A DNA stretch of 64,000 bases from Flavobacterium flabelliforme (GTDB taxonomy: Bacteria > Bacteroidota > Bacteroidia > Flavobacteriales > Flavobacteriaceae), in contig NZ_JAGFBU010000001.1 of NCBI RefSeq assembly GCF_017948675.1, positions 1 to 64,000 of the forward strand, read 5' to 3'. Within the stretch, counting starts at the first letter, position 1. Each line of letters opens with the position of its first letter. The position numbers and the translations under genes were made by a program. Below, piece after piece: positions 62,574 to 64,000 of the stretch. The notes under the pieces were generated by a model. The model saw nothing but the letters and a program-made list of their open reading frames with translations, had not been told where the DNA came from and did no database searches.

Positions 62574-63617
62574 TTATTCTTCTACTTCATCAGTCCCATG
62601 AGACTTAGAATAATTTCTCCATTTCTCAATACAATCTTGAAGATCTTGTGGTAATTCTGTATCAAATCGCATTAATTCACCCGTTGTAGGATGCACAAAA
62701 CCTAATGTTTTAGCATGTAAGGCTTGTCTTGGTAATGCTTTAAAACAATTGTCTATAAACTGTTTGTATTTGGTAAACGTAGTTCCTTTCAAAATCAAAT
62801 GACCGCCATAACGCTCGTCATTAAAAAGAGGATGACCAATATGTTTTAAATGCGCGCGAATCTGGTGTGTTCTACCCGTTTCTAGTTGGCATGAAATCAA
62901 AGTTACATACCCAAAACGCTCTAAAACTTTGTAATGTGTAATGGCAGGCTTTCCTATTTCTGGATCAGCAAAAACAGCCATTTGCATGCGGTCTTTCAAG
63001 TGGCGCGCTAAGTTTCCTTCGATCGTTCCATTATCTTCAACCACATTTCCCCAAACCAAAGCTACATATTCTCTTTCAGAAGTTTTCGCTTCAAATTGTT
63101 TTGCTAAATGGGTCATAGCAGCTTCTGTTTTGGCAATAACTAGCAAACCAGAAGTGTCTTTATCAATTCGATGTACTAATCCAGGACGCTCACTACTATT
63201 CATTGGCAAATTATCAAAATGATACGCCAAAGCATGAACCAGAGTTCCTGTATAATTCCCGTGACCAGGATGCACAACCATTCCTGGCAATTTATTTATC
63301 AGCAATAAAGTATCGTCTTCATAAACAATATCCAGCGGAATATTCTCTGGAATGATATGGTTTTCGTATGGAGGATGAGTCAACATCACACGAACTACAT
63401 CATTCGCTTTCACCTTATAATTTGATTTTACCGTCGCATCATTTACAAAGATATTCCCTTCGGTTGCGGCAGTTTGTATTTTGTTGCGAGTTGCATTTTG
63501 GATCAATCCCATCAAATATTTATCAATTCGTAAAGCCGCTTGGCCTTTAGGAACTTCAAATCTAAAATGTTCATATAACTCGTCTTCTAAATCTATTGTA
63601 TCTACAGTATTATTCAT
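62574..63617 (-). CDS. rluD: 23S rRNA pseudouridine synthase RluD-type
   Basis: A 347-residue pseudouridine synthase. An S4-like RNA-binding domain covers about residues 28-75 (RIDKYLMGLIQNATRNKIQ), and the catalytic Asp152 is in LVHRIDKDTSGLLVIAKT. LETGRTHQIRAHLKHIGHPL closes the RluA-family signature. RluD modifies helix 69 of 23S rRNA, but RluC-like specificity is not excluded. It is 10 bp after the PASTA gene, so they are one operon. Confidence 0.88.
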   Translation of the reverse strand: MNNTVDTIDLEDELYEHFRFEVPKGQAALRIDKYLMGLIQNATRNKIQTAATEGNIFVNDATVKSNYKVKANDVVRVMLTHPPYENHIIPENIPLDIVYEDDTLLLINKLPGMVVHPGHGNYTGTLVHALAYHFDNLPMNSSERPGLVHRIDKDTSGLLVIAKTEAAMTHLAKQFEAKTSEREYVALVWGNVVEDNGTIEGNLARHLKDRMQMAVFADPEIGKPAITHYKVLERFGYVTLISCQLETGRTHQIRAHLKHIGHPLFNDERYGGHLILKGTTFTKYKQFIDNCFKALPRQALHAKTLGFVHPTTGELMRFDTELPQDLQDCIEKWRNYSKSHGTDEVEE

Positions 63618-63627
63618 TAATTGGTAT

Positions 63628-64000
63628 TTATTCTATTGGCGTACTTAGTGTATCCGCTGCATTTTCTTCTTCTTGATAACTCATTTTTCCGTCGCCCAAA
63701 ACCAAATCAATTTTAGATGATTTTAGAACTCTATCGCCTACTTTTAGATTTCGTCCTTTAAAACGCATTTCCAGCACCATATCTTTTCCTAAATTAGGTA
63801 CATAAGTAACTGTTCCTTCATCAAGTCCTAAAGCTTTCAATGTTGGCACCGCTTCACGATACGTTTTTTCGATTAAATCAGGAACTTTAACTGATGAAAA
63901 TCCAGAAGTATTAATTTTTATGTATATTTTTCGACCTACTTTAACCTTAGTGCCTGGAGTTGGATCTTGTTCTACCACACTAAATTGGGGAAAATCGCTT
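63628..64000 (-). CDS. PASTA-domain protein, 3' part (5' end outside the window)
   Basis: The reading frame is open to the edge, giving about 124 residues. The GTG at 63978 is an internal Val (FSVVEQDPTPG), not a start. A PASTA repeat is visible from about KVPDLIEKTYREAVPTLKAL to GDRVLKSSKIDLVLGDG, preceded by the end of another (VVEQDPTPGTKVKVGRKIYI). The last part is an acidic tail. In Bacteroidota such proteins are membrane-anchored PASTA proteins without a kinase. It is upstream of rluD on one transcript. Confidence 0.82.
   Translation of the reverse strand, partial: SDFPQFSVVEQDPTPGTKVKVGRKIYIKINTSGFSSVKVPDLIEKTYREAVPTLKALGLDEGTVTYVPNLGKDMVLEMRFKGRNLKVGDRVLKSSKIDLVLGDGKMSYQEEENAADTLSTPIE

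Noticed and set aside
63978..64000. Start of the PASTA gene at the GTG (63978)
   Set aside because: The frame stays open to the edge, and the residues before it continue the PASTA strand pattern, so the gene begins outside the window.

Overview
The window is a stretch of a low-GC, AT-rich Bacteroidota chromosome, most likely a Flavobacterium or close relative in the Flavobacteriaceae. The evidence is a SusC/SusD pair, a long Rho with an N/Q-rich insert, DUF4293 and DUF4251 proteins, a LETM1-related biofilm-type protein, LytS/LytTR signalling, and many upstream regions with the Bacteroidota -7 box TAnnTTTG instead of Shine-Dalgarno sequences. I found no tRNA, rRNA, CRISPR array, insertion sequence or prophage. 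Nearly all of the window is ordinary core chromosome. The unusual material lies in the first kilobase, in the gaps around truA, inside one repeat-rich gene, and in a few regulatory sites.

Layout. 1-974: no large gene. It holds a promoter firing out of the left edge, a possible 45-codon membrane peptide, an array of five AT-rich palindromes within a diverged direct repeat, and a structured repeat element followed by a strong terminator. 975-4427: N-acyl-D-amino-acid deacylase-like amidohydrolase, hotdog thioesterase and a nitronate monooxygenase-like flavoprotein. 4808-13284: fatty-acid degradation block (acyl-CoA ligase, MarR regulator, fadN-, fadA- and fadE-like genes), with a small four-helix-bundle (S23/IVS) gene between fadN and fadA. 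13480-18836: envelope proteins, a Tat-type exported superoxide dismutase, a LETM1-related protein and a LysR regulator. 18932-22751: isocitrate dehydrogenase, two small tandem paralogues, a zinc-ribbon DUF6671-type protein and tsaC/sua5. 22815-27471: carbonic anhydrase with a SulP anion transporter, then dps divergent from oxyR. 27612-34559: mnmD, ilvE, a MazG-like protein, an SRPBCC-GyrI protein, an ECF sigma/anti-sigma/Spy-like set and a Ycf48-like lipoprotein. 34654-41509: a 66-bp tandem-repeat protein, kup, an RsmB/NOP methyltransferase and rho. 41693-46249: DUF4293, a NarL/HisKA_3 two-component pair, a YfcE-like phosphoesterase and truA. 46342-57901: an ABC exporter, then a LytS kinase, metzincin-like protease, SusC, SusD and LytTR regulator cluster. 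58083-64000: lpd, cysE-cysK, an NlpC/P60 peptidase, rluD and the 3' part of a PASTA-domain gene.

How the parts fit. The fad block encodes activation, dehydrogenation, hydration/oxidation and thiolysis of acyl-CoAs. Its MarR gene and the nitronate monooxygenase-like gene share a 20-bp near-palindrome placed identically over paired -7 boxes, which points to one regulon. The LytS/LytTR genes bracket a protease and a SusCD importer, suggesting sensing and uptake of a peptide- or protein-derived nutrient. The strongest candidate for something under-described is a three-copy element (644-735, 45286-45363, 46248-46327): the ends are conserved, the middle hairpins differ, and the closing stem shows compensatory base changes visible within this window alone.
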